NCBI GenBank assembly: GCA_023375675.1
Contig: JALQBC010000009.1
Span: 1,178,001 to 1,242,000 of the forward strand
DNA: 64,000 nucleotides
From: Cytospora piceicola
Lineage: Eukaryota > Ascomycota > Sordariomycetes > Diaporthales > Cytosporaceae
Direction of reading: 5' to 3'
Each line of letters opens with the position of its first letter. Positions within the stretch are counted from its first letter, which is position 1. Below the pieces are notes generated by a model. It searched no databases. It had not been told where the DNA came from and saw nothing but the letters and a program-made list of their open reading frames with translations. A program made the position numbers and the translations under genes. This document shows, piece after piece, positions 11,501 to 24,030 of this stretch.

Positions 11501-14500
11501 TTTTTACTTATCTGTTATTATATCCCCCCTCCTTTATTCTTTATATAGCCTTTCCTTAATCGTTAATATCTTATAAAGTATTAAAAGATAATAACTAAAA
11601 GAGACTAAAATTATTTAAAGGTAATGTTTAGTTTTAGCTATAGTTACTGCTTTCGTTAATAAGAGTATTTAAGTATAAGGTAATATTACTTAGTAGAAAG
11701 TCGATTAATATTTATAATATAAAGGAACTTACTAGTTTTTTAACTTAACTTTAAAAAAGATCGTAGCTTTTATAAAAGATAGTTTTTTAAGTATCGGCTA
11801 TTATAAATAAGCTCTTTATCGTTTTAGTTATTATAGCGATATTATCGGTTATCGTAGTAACCTTTTTAAATATTATAATAAGCTTGTTTAATATCTATTC
11901 TAAGTCTTTTTTAAGAATATTACTATAAGTCGAATAAGCTAAACCTATTTATAGCTATAAGTTATTATAAACGTTATTATCTTTACCGATATCCTTATTA
12001 TAAGTAAAACTACTGTTAAACTAATTAATATAATCGGTTTTAAAGGTATTAGTCTTTATAAAGCCTTATTTAAAAATCTTTAGTTTAATACGTTTATAAC
12101 TTAGTATACCTATATTTATCGAAAGCGTTTATAACGTATTTAGGCCGTTGTCCGTTATAACGTATAAGCTATTAATAGTCTCGGGTTAGCTACTATTATC
12201 GCGTATAGCTAAGTTACTAACTATAGATTTTAAAATCCTTTTTATTTATTTACTTAAAAGGCGGAAGCTAAATAAAATAAAAAAGAAAGGGCTATCCGGG
12301 GAAAAAGTCTTTAGCTTTAAACTTAATAACAGCCGAAGGTTTATAAGTTTTAGTTAATAAGTTCGACGTTTATCTATCGCCTAAATAAATAATAATCCTT
12401 TATAGCTTAAGTTACTTAAGATTATAATAGGCGGTTAAGATTAACTGTATATAACGTTTAAAAAGATAAGTATCGCGTTTAAATAATAAGTAATAAGTAA
12501 AGTAAGTTAAAACTAAGAAAAATAAAATAAAAGATACTTTTTAAAATAACTATACTTATATTCTTATTTTAGCTTTTTATTAATAATTCCGTATAGTTAT
12601 CGTTATACTTATTAAAACTATTAAAAGCTTCGAAAGTAGTATTACTTATAGTAAATATACGGAATATATACGTATCTGTATACTTAAATAGCTTACGCTA
12701 AGTTTAAAAAGGATTAATATTATAAGTACTATACTTAATATTTATAATATAAATATCAGGTATTTAAATACCCGGGTTAAATATATATATAGTATTTATA
12801 CTTAATATTAGTTTAACTATTTGTTTTCTTTTTTATTTTAACTAATTAAACCCGCTATTACTATATTATACTTTAAAATATTTATAGTATATAATTTTAA
12901 GTAAACTTTATAAAAGTAACGGCTTATAACGTATATAAAAAGAAAAAGAGGTATAGTTAAGTGTTTTAAGCTTTAAACCTAACAGAAGGATAATATATTG
13001 TTAATTAATATATACTAAACCAGGAAAAAAACCCCGATAAGCAGCGGTTTTTACTTTAAAGCAATATTTAAAAGTACCGAAGATCGAAAAGAACACTTAC
13101 TAGCCTATTATATTATAAAGATAGCTTATTCGATAAGCGTTATTTATAGTCGATAAGGACGAGGCTAAAGAGAGTAGATACTTTTTACTATATAGCGTTT
13201 AAATTTAAAGTAAGATAGTCGAAGATTATTAAAAAATAGCTTATTTATAAAAGGTATATAAAAGTAATTAATAATAAAAAATTATAGTAAAAATATATAA
13301 ATATAATATATATAAGGTTTTAAGCATTACTTAATAGCCTTATACGTATAAAGCTACTTATACTTACTAAAAGCACTACTATAGCTTTAATAGAACTAAT
13401 AATAAGTTAAATATAATATTTATATAGCTACTTTTAACTATATTTATCGCTTAATAATAGCTATTCTCGAGGTATTACGTCTTTATTACGTTACTATAGT
13501 AGCTTTAACCGTTACCTTTACGCCTGGCGCCTTTATACTTAACGCTATTAGAAGCTTTACTGTTATTATTATTATCGCCGGGTACCGTTATATTAAGACG
13601 CCTTATCTTATTAACTATTTTATTTATTATTTTCTTAACTTAGTTTATATTTTTAATAATCTTAAAAAAAACGTTAAGTTAATTAAAAGCGGTTTACCGA
13701 GTATTTATAACGTATATTTTTATTATAAACGTTTACTTATTAATATTAGTTATATTTTAAAAAAAGACTTATATAGCCTTTTTAATATCTTAGCTTCTTC
13801 TATCGTTTATTAAGATAATAATAACGTTAAAATATTTAATATCGATAACTTCGATAAAGTTTACTAATAACTCTTAAGCTTATAACAGGTTCTTTTAAAT
13901 AAAAGATATTAAGCTTTTAAGGTTTTTTTTACGCCTATAAAACTTCGAAGGCTATATAAAACTATATATAGCTATCTTCTCCGGTATATTAAAAATAAAA
14001 CGGCTATAAGTAAAGTCCGGCGTAAAGTCGATAAAAGGTATATTTACTATGTCCGATATATATTAAAAGACGTATACGTTTATCTGTTAGCTTAAAGGAG
14101 GAGTCGATATACTATTAAAATCGTTCGATAATAAAGAGCTAAGGTTATTAAAGGGGTTTAAGGTAAACGACTTAAAAGCGTTAAATATAGTTATTATTTA
14201 ATAGGCGAGCGGGATAACGGTAGTATTAGTAATATTAAATATACTACTTTACTATAAAAGGTAAAAGAAAAAGTAAAAAAGGTTATTTTTAAAAGCTTAA
14301 GCAGTCGTTATAAAAAAGGCTACTAATTATAGTCGTTTAGTAATCTCGTAGATAATACTTTTAAGAATCTATACTTTTATAGCCTTTTCGTTAACTTATA
14401 AGCCGTATTAGTTTTAAGTAAGTAAACGTATAAACTTAAAGTTTAAATCCGAAGCCTTTCTTACTTCTTTATACGTTGTTTTAAAAAGCTTTTATAGTAT

Positions 14501-15636
14501 CTTTATATCGTATATAGCGGCGTATAGTAATAGCTTCTTTTTAGTCTATTTCTATAGGTTAACGTCGGGCTTTAAGAATAAACGGTTCTTATAGTACGAT
14601 ACTATATCGGGAGTACTTTAGTAGTTAATATAGGTTTTAGTTAGGAATTTAATATAGCTTTATTAAAAGAATATTTTAAAAAGTATATATCGAGATAAAT
14701 ATAAATATTAAAGAAGGCGGCGAAGTATAGTTAAATCTAATAAAGCTTATATTAGTAAATGGTTTTTAATAACTATAATAACTAAGATTCTAACCTTATA
14801 CGTTTACTTAGTTTTTAAATAGCGCGTATTTAATCCCCGACTAAAAATAAAAAAGTAAAAATATATAAAGTTAGAAATAAAGTATAGCAGAATATAAACT
14901 AAAGAGCTTTAATAATAATAAGGTTTAGCTATAAAATAATATTAACGTACTAAAAACTAACAAGAAGATAAAATAAGAATAAAAGGTAAAGTATTAAACC
15001 TGTTAATATAAATAGTTATAGTTTTAATATATATATTTTACGTTTCCGATAAGTCGAATATAAAATATTTTAGGTATATTAGAATTTAACTATACTATAA
15101 GTTTAAATAAGATAAGAGATAATTAGCTTATATTTAAAGATATAAGGTTATTAAAGGCTTAATTAATCTTACTACTTAATAACCTTTTATATTTAATATA
15201 TTATTACTTTACTAAATAATTTATATACCTCGGTTATATAACAGAAGTAGCTAGTTTATTATTAATTTAACTTATAAATAATACTCCGACTATAATAATA
15301 ATAGTTATTACTTATAAGCCTTAAATAAAAGTAATACCGTCGTTATCTTTAGCGTTTATAATAGCTTTAGTATAAAGAGGATAAGTGTTTTTATAACAGA
15401 AACTATAACGTATACCGTAATATTAATATCTTCTGTTTAAGCCGATCCGATACTATTAATACCTTTGTTATACTAACGGTAGAGATAATACTAAGACTAC
15501 GATAAATAGCACGGCCTATAGCTTTAATAAGATATACCTTCGAGCCGGTAGTTTTATTAATAGCAGTTTTCTTTAAATTATTACTCGCCTTATCTTTCTC
15601 TAAAAGAGTAACGGCGTATATAAGGTCCTTTTAAGC
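8561..15636. other. RIP-mutated DNA without recognisable domains
   Basis: AT-rich sequence with no intact gene. A local GC-rich spot at 9,077-9,096 forms a 6-bp inverted repeat (TCGGTC/GACCGA) around CGCGCGCA. Several frames around 10,290-11,240 are open if TAA/TAG are ignored, but more than one frame is open at once, so this does not identify a protein. Confidence 0.5.
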
Positions 15637-15741
15637 TTTAGGTATTATCCTTTTAGCTATAGCCCTTCTACTATTTAAGGTATAGGTTTTAGGTGTTGTC
15701 CTTTTAGCTATAGCCCTTCTACTACCTAAAGTATAAATTCC
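15637..15741. repeat. 51-bp tandem duplication
   Basis: Two adjacent copies of a 51-bp unit containing CCTTTTAGCTATAGCCCTTC. Equivalent bases at 15,640 and 15,691 mark the period. The copies differ at a few positions, mostly transitions. Confidence 0.85.
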
Positions 15742-16890
15742 TTAGTCTTAAATCGACGTTATCTAATATATCCTTTACCTTATACTTTTTACCGGGCTAG
15801 TTATCTTCGGCCTTAACTTTATCGATATTATCTTTAAACTTATAACTAAGCTTACCTTTTTATAAGGCGGTAGTTTTCTTAGTAGTAGCTAAAACTAGCC
15901 TTTTCTTTATTACTTACCTTATATTTCTTTAAAAAAGTAACCGCGTATATAAATTCTATACCGTCGTCTTAAAAAGATATTCTTTACCTTATACTTTTTA
16001 TTAAATAGTCGCCCGACGTTTATCTTTATCCTTTACCTTATAACTAAGCTTATTATAAGCAGTTTTAGCTTATTCGCTATACGTTAACGTTTAAGTTTTA
16101 AAATTATTAATATAAAAGAAAATATATATAGGTTAAGGTTTAGTATTACTATTATAAGTTTAAAGTCGCTTTTTATTCGCCTAGCCGCGGTAATAACGTA
16201 GTTAAAGCGTTAAATAAAAGGCTTATTAATATAGTCTACCGCTTTACGTTTACAACTATTACTAGTTGTAAAAGTAACGTTACTTTTAATAAACTTAAGA
16301 GTTTTTATAAGAGTCGATATATATAAGGTAAAAAGCGAAAAGTAGCTACGCTTCTTAGTAATAATAAAAACAGGCGTACTATCTTCTTTAATAAGACCTA
16401 AGCCGATAGTATTTACTCGGTTATCTTCTTATATAATTTTATTTATAGTATAACTTTATTAAAATCGTTAGTAGTACCGTTTTATTCCTTTTTATCGGAG
16501 ATATTATTTATACGGTTTATAGTATTAATATCGTTAACCTTAGTCTCAGCCTTAAAGGTTTTATATATAATAATAAGGCTAAAGTTAAGAGGTTTCTTAT
16601 TATCGACGTCGTTACCGCTAAATATATTAGTTTTAATTTAAAAAATTAAAACGTTACTAATAAAGTTATCTTTATATAGCTAGTATTTATTTAAACTAGT
16701 TATATACGCTTTAAGAATACTATTAAATATATATTAGAGAAAAAGAAGAATTAAACGCGATAGTCGGTCTTATATTTCTTCGATAAAAGGTATCGTGTTT
16801 TAACTTCTTATTACATTATATAAGAAAGTTAGAGAAAGAGGTATATAATCTTTCGAAGGCTAAAAAGGCTAAATCTATAAAATCTCCGGT
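15742..16890. other. RIP-mutated DNA without recognisable domains
   Basis: AT-rich mutated sequence between two tandem repeats. No gene or named element is seen. Confidence 0.5.
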
Positions 16891-16891
16891 A

Positions 16892-17050
16892 GACCGAGCT
16901 AGGTATTAAGCTTAAATAATAAAGGTAGCCGAGTAAGCTAGGTTTACAGTATCTTTAGCAGACCGAGCTAGATATTAGACCCGGGTAATAAACTCGGGTA
17001 ATAAAGATAGCCGGGCAGGCTAAGTCTACGGTATCTTTAATAAACGATAC
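16892..17050. repeat. 69-bp tandem repeat, about two copies
   Basis: GACCGAGCTAG begins copies at 16,892 and 16,961. Each copy continues through GGTAGCC or GATAGCC, an AGGCTA-like core and GTATCTTTA. The second copy carries an internal duplication of a CTCGGGTAATAAA-type segment. Confidence 0.75.
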
Positions 17051-19678
17051 TTTCTTTAAGCCGGGTATTAAGCTTAGGTAATAGAATAACCGGGCGAAGT
17101 AGCTATAAATAGTAAGCTCGGGTTTTCCGATGTTAGCTATAATAGCTAACTTAATATAAATCTATAGTAATTATAAGTTAAAGAAGCTATAATCCTTATC
17201 TTAAATAATAGCCTGATATATATATAAGATATAAAAAGTAACCGCGTTTAATTATAAGAATTAATCTTATAATATTATTAATACTACTAAATTAAGTAAG
17301 GTTTTAAAGGGTAAGGTATAACTACTTCGAAGCTTTTATCTAGTATAATAATAAAAGCTTTTAAAACGAGTTTAATATCTTTAAAACGTTATACTTATTC
17401 TATTAAATACCTTTAACTATAACGTTAGCGTTAACGTTTTCTGTTATAGATAATTAATATTAAAATAGTTTAAAAAGAGTAAGTAAGGTTTAAAAAAGGA
17501 TAATTACTTTAAGGCTTTTATCTAATATCGTGATTAGCGCTTTTAATATAAGTTAAATATCTTAAAAAATAAGATCTCTATACTTATTTCTTATACCCTC
17601 GAGACGATAGTTATATTATAGATAATCGATCTAACGGTTTAAAAAAAGAATTAAAGAATAAATATAATTAAAAGAGGAAAAACAAATATAAAGGGTAAGC
17701 TAAGCCTTTTAAAGTTTATATTACTCTTTTTAAAGCCGTTCTTTTTTATATTAATATTATAATATATACGGATAATAAGGAAAGGACGTTATTAAACGGG
17801 TAGGCTTACTTATAGTAGCCTCTAGCCTATATACCGCTTTTAGTCCGACCCGGTCTAACTACTATTGTCTTCTTAAGCTGCCGGATATAGCGTTTATAGT
17901 ATATTATATAGATAATAGTTAATTTATAACAGACGAACTGCTTTATATAATTCTTTTAACTTAAAGCTCTCGAATAATACTATTATACAACGAAACTAAG
18001 ATATATTTATAAATTAAAAGTATTATAAAGTAGGCTATCTAATACGTCTATTACCTATAGTCGTAATGCCTACTAGGTATATTACACGAGGCTAGCTTTA
18101 TATATATACAGTATATATACTAATCAGAGCTATTAAAGCCTCCCTTAATCGGTCCGGCTAAAGTCCGGCTAAATAAAAGGCAGGAAGTTTTAAAGCCTCC
18201 GGCCTTAGTTGTAGTATAATACTATTTATAATCCTATACTACCTACGATAAATTTAAGTATAAAAAACCTTTATAAGGCATTATTTAAACATACGCTCTT
18301 ACGCTATAAAACCCTCGCCCTTTTACCTATACTAGCCTACCTATTCGTTCTTACCTTATAAACTGCCTTAAACGCCTGCCTTAACTATAATATACACCTC
18401 CGCCCTATTTATACCTAGTTTATATACCTATTTAGCGTATTACATTATCTAGCGATAAAATCTAATATATAAGGCGCCTGTTTTATAGGTATATCGAGAT
18501 AAATCGCTATTTCCGTCGTTAATAAATACCTTTAAACTAAACTTAAACCGGATTAGACTAGAAAACTAACTATTAACTACTAACTCGATAAACTAATAAA
18601 ACCGAAAAGCGAACTAAAAACCTTACCTTAAGCCTCGACCCTTTCTTTACTAAACCTTAAATAAGAATAAAAACTTTAAATAAAAACCTTTAAACCGAGA
18701 AGAATAAATTAAGATTTATAATATTAAAAGTAAAGGTCTTTTATAATTTACCTTTTAATTAAAAGTAAGGGTCTTTTATAATATACCCCTTAATACTAGT
18801 ATACCGTTATCTAAATAATATTATAACTAAGCCTTTAGGCTTAAAGATTTAAAGCTCCTTTAAGACAGTATAGCACCTACGCTTATACTTAAAGTTATAT
18901 TTTTCTTTTTACTATTTTTATCTCTTTTACTTATATACCTTTTATAAGGTATATATTATTTTATATATATACTATACTTAGTACGATATTAGTTTAGTTA
19001 GCCGTATATAACTGTTAACGTTTTATAATAATTATAATAGGTAATTAAGATCGGCTATAGTAAGCGACAGACGTCTCTTCTATAAAAGTATAATATAGCG
19101 TCTTTAATTATATAACGTTTTATATTAGCTTTAACTACGTTATTTAATAACCTCGATTTAGATATCGCTTTAGTTGTTTTTTCGATTCTCGTAAGTTTTA
19201 TAAGCGTAGCGATAACCCTTATCTTAGATAACAGATTTATAAACCTGTCTACTAGTATCTTATATAGTTTCTTATCTAAAAGTAAGCCTTTTACCTGTCG
19301 TAATTTAATCTTTATTAGATATATCTTATATAACAGCGCTATACTACCTGTATATACGTAAGCGTATAGGCGGTTAGTTAATCGGGTTAGCAGCTAAATT
19401 TATAATACTTTAACTTATAAAGATAAATCGTATAAAGTATACGATTTTAGTATTATATAGTACGAGATAAAGTAACTTAAATAAATAAGGTTAATTACTA
19501 TAAAATAACCGTTATTTATACCTAATCTAAATAAGATATATAGTTCCCGGTAGTATTTCGAACCGATAACTTTAATATTAACTACTTAAAGTTCGTTTAT
19601 TAAGTCTTAGCTAGTCCGGCGTAAACCGATCGTAAAAGGTAATAAGCAGCCGATAAAGAAGGTCCTTAACTTTAACTG
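17051..19678. other. RIP-mutated DNA without recognisable domains
   Basis: AT-rich mutated sequence. Around 18,120-18,480 the base composition is somewhat richer in C and G, with GCTATAAAACCC at about 18,311, which could be a promoter-like part of an LTR. No matching second copy was noticed, so this remains unassigned. Confidence 0.45.
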
Positions 19679-19795
19679 TAACCTTAGCCTTAGCCTTAAC
19701 CTTAACTTAACCTTAACTTAACCTTAACCTTAACCTTAACCTTAACCTTAACCTTAACCTTAACCTTAACCTTAACTTTAACCTTAACCTTAACT
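19679..19795. repeat. CCTTAA hexamer array (telomere-like)
   Basis: About twenty head-to-tail units of CCTTAA (TTAAGG on the other strand), mixed with CCTTAG near the start, a few shortened CTTAA units and a CTTTAA unit. It is the purest short tandem repeat in the AT-rich block. It differs by one base per unit from the usual fungal telomere repeat CCCTAA/TTAGGG. It is interstitial within this window. Confidence 0.9.
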
Positions 19796-21534
19796 ACCTA
19801 GGTATAAAGGCCTACCTAAGCACCTATAGCGCGTTAACCTATAACACGTTAACTTACGACGCGATTCCTATAAACGATAATTACCTTTACTTACTTTAAT
19901 ATTTCTTACTATAGACTACGGTAAAAACTATTATAATTACACGATATAATATCGAGTAAGTAAGTCCTTGTTTAAGGCGCTAAAAGAAACGTCCTATATA
20001 TATAATACCTTAAGGCGTATATCCGAAATATCTTAAACGACTCTTATAGCAAATACTACTATAATTAGATTAGTAAACCTTTAAAACAGCCCTTTTTATT
20101 AACGACCTCTTTAAAATAAAACAGCTGTAAAGAATAAAGCTAAGGTATACTTTAAATATTAAAAAAAGAAAAGGTTATATACGTCTGTAAATATAAATAA
20201 CCTATACGTAAAGGAATAGCTTAACGTCTACCGCCGTATATTAATAGTAAACCCGATAGTCTGTTAATAAAAGGCGTACTGTTTAGATTAATACCTATAA
20301 GAGGCTTTAATCGCGGTTTCTAATACTTAATAAAGCTAGTACGATATAGCTATTAAGTCGTTAAAGTATATTATAATAGCTATAAGCTTTTTTAAAGGAT
20401 TCTATATACGTTAGGTAACACCTTCTTACGGCTATAAAAGACTTATAATACTACTAAAAAAAGATAAGTAATTTTACCGTATATAATATATACCTTTCCC
20501 CGAGCTATCCGATATTTATATAATATAACGCTTTACTTATAGGTAAAATATAATAAAAGTTTAATAAGTATAAAACTTTCGATAACGTACTAGTAACTAT
20601 AGCCGGTATAGTAAATATAGTTACAGAAAAGGTTAAAGTAGTTAATAAGTTACTTAAAATATACGTTAATTAGTATTTAAAGTAAGAACTTTACTAATAA
20701 ACACTATAAATACTAATACTATAGCAAACTATAAGTTAAGATTATAAAGATAATAGATATTACTCGGCTTTAATAAATTCAGATAGTAATTAAATAAGTA
20801 GGTTATTACCGAAGGCTTTAACGGAGATAAGGAAAGTAAGTAAGTAAGTAAATTAAAGCCGAAAGCCTTAACAGAAACTAAAAGATAACAGATATTTTAC
20901 TTAATAATAGTTAAAGGATTAAATTATTTACGCTTTATACTATAAGACTAATATCGTATACTTTTTATAACTATCTTTATAGGTTAAAAGTATTATAAAA
21001 GTAAACGTAAAATATAACCCGGTTTATAAATCCTCCTTATCTCCTTTACCTTACTCGTTATTATTATCGTTTTATATAATATTAGCTTTAGCCTTTAAGA
21101 CTAAATAAAAGCGATATACTAATATTATCGCCGCCCTTATAAGGATACGGAAGGACTTACTAATAAACTTAACCGCCTCGACTATACGTTTCTAATAAAA
21201 AGTATCGAAGTCGGTTTTAGCTAAAGCTACTTTTTTAATAGCTTTTCCGGCTTTAACGTAAGTAATAGCCTAGCTTTTTAATATCTTACCCTTCCGAACA
21301 GTATTTATACTTAAGCCTTTTACCTTACTATTAAAGCTAAGTAAAAGGTTTTTTAAGAGCTGTTTTATATTAATAAAGTTATAACTCTTTTATAGAAAAA
21401 CTTATTTAAGCTTAATAAACGTTAACAGGTAACTCGGCCGAAAAACTAAAAAAAAAAGCTAAGCTATATCCGGTATTAATACTAAAGAAGCCCGGCTATT
21501 TAGGCTATTTATTAAAGGTATTATTAAAAGTATT
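19796..21534. other. RIP-mutated DNA without recognisable domains
   Basis: AT-rich mutated sequence. No gene or named element is seen. Confidence 0.5.
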
Positions 21535-21993
21535 AGTCTGCCTTATATCTATAGCTATTCCGAAGGCGTTAGTCGGCCTTCTGTTTATAAGCTTTTTAAA
21601 GGTAGTCGACTTACTATTTATAATTCCGAAGGTATTAGTCGGCCTTCTGTCTATAGGAATTCTAAAGGTAGTCGACTCGTTATTTATAATTCCGAAGGTA
21701 TTAGTCAGCCTTCTGTCTATAAGAATTCTAAAAGTAGTCGACTTACTATTTATAGTTATAAAGGTATTAGTTAAGTTACTATTTATAGGTATTTCGAAGA
21801 TATTAGTCGAGTTACTGTTTATAGTTCTTTTAAAAGGGTTAGTCGAATTATCGTTTATAGCTCTGTCTTTTATAGCTCTATCGCCTATAGCTCTGTTATC
21901 GACGTTAATTAAGCCGTTTTTAAGCTCGCTAAACCTATTTATATAGCGTAACCTAGCTACGTTTATAGTAACGCGTATAATAGTATAAAGCAC
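21505..21993 (-). CDS. Hypothetical repeat-containing open frame (162 aa), doubtful
   Basis: This is the longest undisturbed open frame in the AT-rich block. It overlaps the 66-bp tandem array, so its C-terminal half consists of 22-residue repeats rich in Asn, Thr, Ile and Arg (for example STTFRILIDRRLTNTFG). No signal peptide, cysteine pattern or known domain is seen. The lack of stops can be explained by a stop-free repeat unit multiplied in register, and the local DNA is RIP-like. I consider it more likely a chance frame or transposon debris than a working gene. Confidence 0.15.
   Translation of the reverse strand: MLYTIIRVTINVARLRYINRFSELKNGLINVDNRAIGDRAIKDRAINDNSTNPFKRTINSNSTNIFEIPINSNLTNTFITINSKSTTFRILIDRRLTNTFGIINNESTTFRIPIDRRPTNTFGIINSKSTTFKKLINRRPTNAFGIAIDIRQTNTFNNTFNK
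21535..21840. repeat. 66-bp tandem repeat
   Basis: Clear copies begin at 21,601, 21,667 and 21,733 (GGTAGTCGAC or AGTAGTCGAC), with degenerate copies on both sides. The unit also contains CCGAAGGTATTAGTC. The period is a multiple of three, so it reads as a 22-residue repeat on the minus strand. Confidence 0.9.
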
Positions 21994-23859
21994 GTTTTTC
22001 TTCTTTATATTAATATATTTAACCTTAAGACGCTTTTCGGTATCCTCGACTATACTATTCTTCTTAAAAGAAACGGCAAAACAGATAAAGTAGAAAACTA
22101 TCTTATAAAAAAGCTATAGAACTTCTAAATTATATATAGCTTAAAAGGCTATATAGTTATAGCGGTTATATATAAGGTCGTTAATAATAGTTAAAAGGCT
22201 ATAAGCCTTATTTCTTTTTTTAAAAACTCGAAAAGTATCGGCTTAATAGTTCCGATAATACCTTAAAAGGATAAGGATAGGAAGACTTATATAGAAAGAT
22301 AGTAAAAGATATAGATAACTAATAATAAAATTTTAAAAAGTACCGTTAATAAACTAAGTAAAAGATACTAAAATAGAGATTAAATATATTGTCTTTCTTA
22401 CTTATACTGTTAAAGCCTTTTATAAAGGCCGGCCTTACCGTTTATAGCTATCTTTATAATACTTATTATTTATTATATATTATAAGATATAGTAAAGCGT
22501 ATAGGCTATAAAGTTAAACATTTTTTTTATAACGGCTATACTTTTAAATATTATTTTATTAAGTAAGATTAGTTTATTATATATAGAAATATAGGTTTTT
22601 ATAAAAAGGACTTAAACTAGCCGATAAAAATTTATTTAATAGAAATAATACTTTAAATAACGGTATATATAAGTAGTTTAAAGCGAAACAGAAACTATAG
22701 CGAAGTATATTATAACTAGATTTATACTTTACCTTATTATTTTCGAAGTCGTAGTCGGAGTCGGAGTCTTTTATTAAGTATACTCTTCGTTTTTACCTTT
22801 AAAGTTATAGCTTAAAAATTAAATAAAATACCCGGGATATTAACTTTAATTTACTTAGTAACGTTATAACCGAATACTAAAGAACCTTAAATAAAACATT
22901 TAAAGATTTAACTTTAGTTTACCGACAAAATACTATTTATCCGGCGATATTACTATTTACCCGGTAAAATTATAAGTAAAAGCCTTTATTATTATAAACA
23001 CGTTATTCTTTTATACTTATACGATTATACTTAAGCGTTAAATAAACTACCCGGTAAAATTATAATTATAAATATTAAATTCCTTTAGTAATATTATAGC
23101 CGGAAATACTAAATAAACAGACTATAAAATAAGTCGTTATATTTATAAAGCTTAAGCTTAATACTAAAGAAAAAATATAAGATTTAACTTCGTTTACCCG
23201 AAATATTAAACTTTAAATTTATATTAATTCTTATAAGATAAGCGTTCGGTATGTTTATTATAGTTTAAACTATAGGATACGTTAAAGCGGTAAGATATTA
23301 TAAGAGCTATTAGGAATAAAGAATAAAAAAAGAGATTAACCGATACTTTTAGATAATACGATTATAAGACGTATTAGGTTTTATTTTTAAGGTTAGCCGC
23401 TTAGTTATAAAACTTAATATAAGCTAGTAGTTTTTAAAGTTATAACGTAAAAGTCTTAAGTTAAAGCTTATAATAAAAACAGGTAGCCGCTTTAAGTATA
23501 AAAGGGTATAAAAACAGTTATTTTTTAAAGGTATTATAATTACTTAATAGTAAAGTATTATAAGGTTAACTACCTATAATACTCTGTTATTTTATAGTTA
23601 TAACTTTATAAGAAATAAACGTAAAATTATAAAATTAATAGTAACTACCGAAAAGGCTAATATTAGAGTATTTTAAGGTTAGCCGTTTAAGCTACTTTAG
23701 TATTAATCCCTTTTAGATAAATAAATAGAAATATAAAACCTATAGTATTATAAGTAAAAAAAATAAATAAAAGTATACGTTAAGAACTTTCTTATAAGTA
23801 GTTATATCTTTTATATTTTTACTATTTAGCTTTTCGTTTCCGGTATATTTTTACCTTTA
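21994..23859. other. RIP-mutated DNA without recognisable domains
   Basis: AT-rich mutated sequence. No gene or named element is seen. Confidence 0.5.
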
Positions 23860-23867
23860 TTGTCTTT

Positions 23868-24030
23868 AAAGTATGTATTTTACTTATCGCCTTCTATTTC
23901 GTCGCCTTTAAGTTATATATCTTACTTATTACCTTTTATCTTATCGCTTTTAAGTTATATATTTTACTTATTACCTTCTATTTTATCGCTTTTAAGTTAT
24001 ATATCTTACTTATTACCTTTTATTTTATAT
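23868..24030. repeat. 42-bp tandem repeat
   Basis: AAGTTATATAT recurs at 23,910, 23,952 and 23,994, giving an exact 42-bp period, with a degenerate copy upstream. The 89-codon + strand open frame over it (23,860-24,129) is a run of 14-residue Leu/Ser/Tyr/Ile repeats. That is what this unit would give by chance, so I do not call a gene. Confidence 0.85.
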
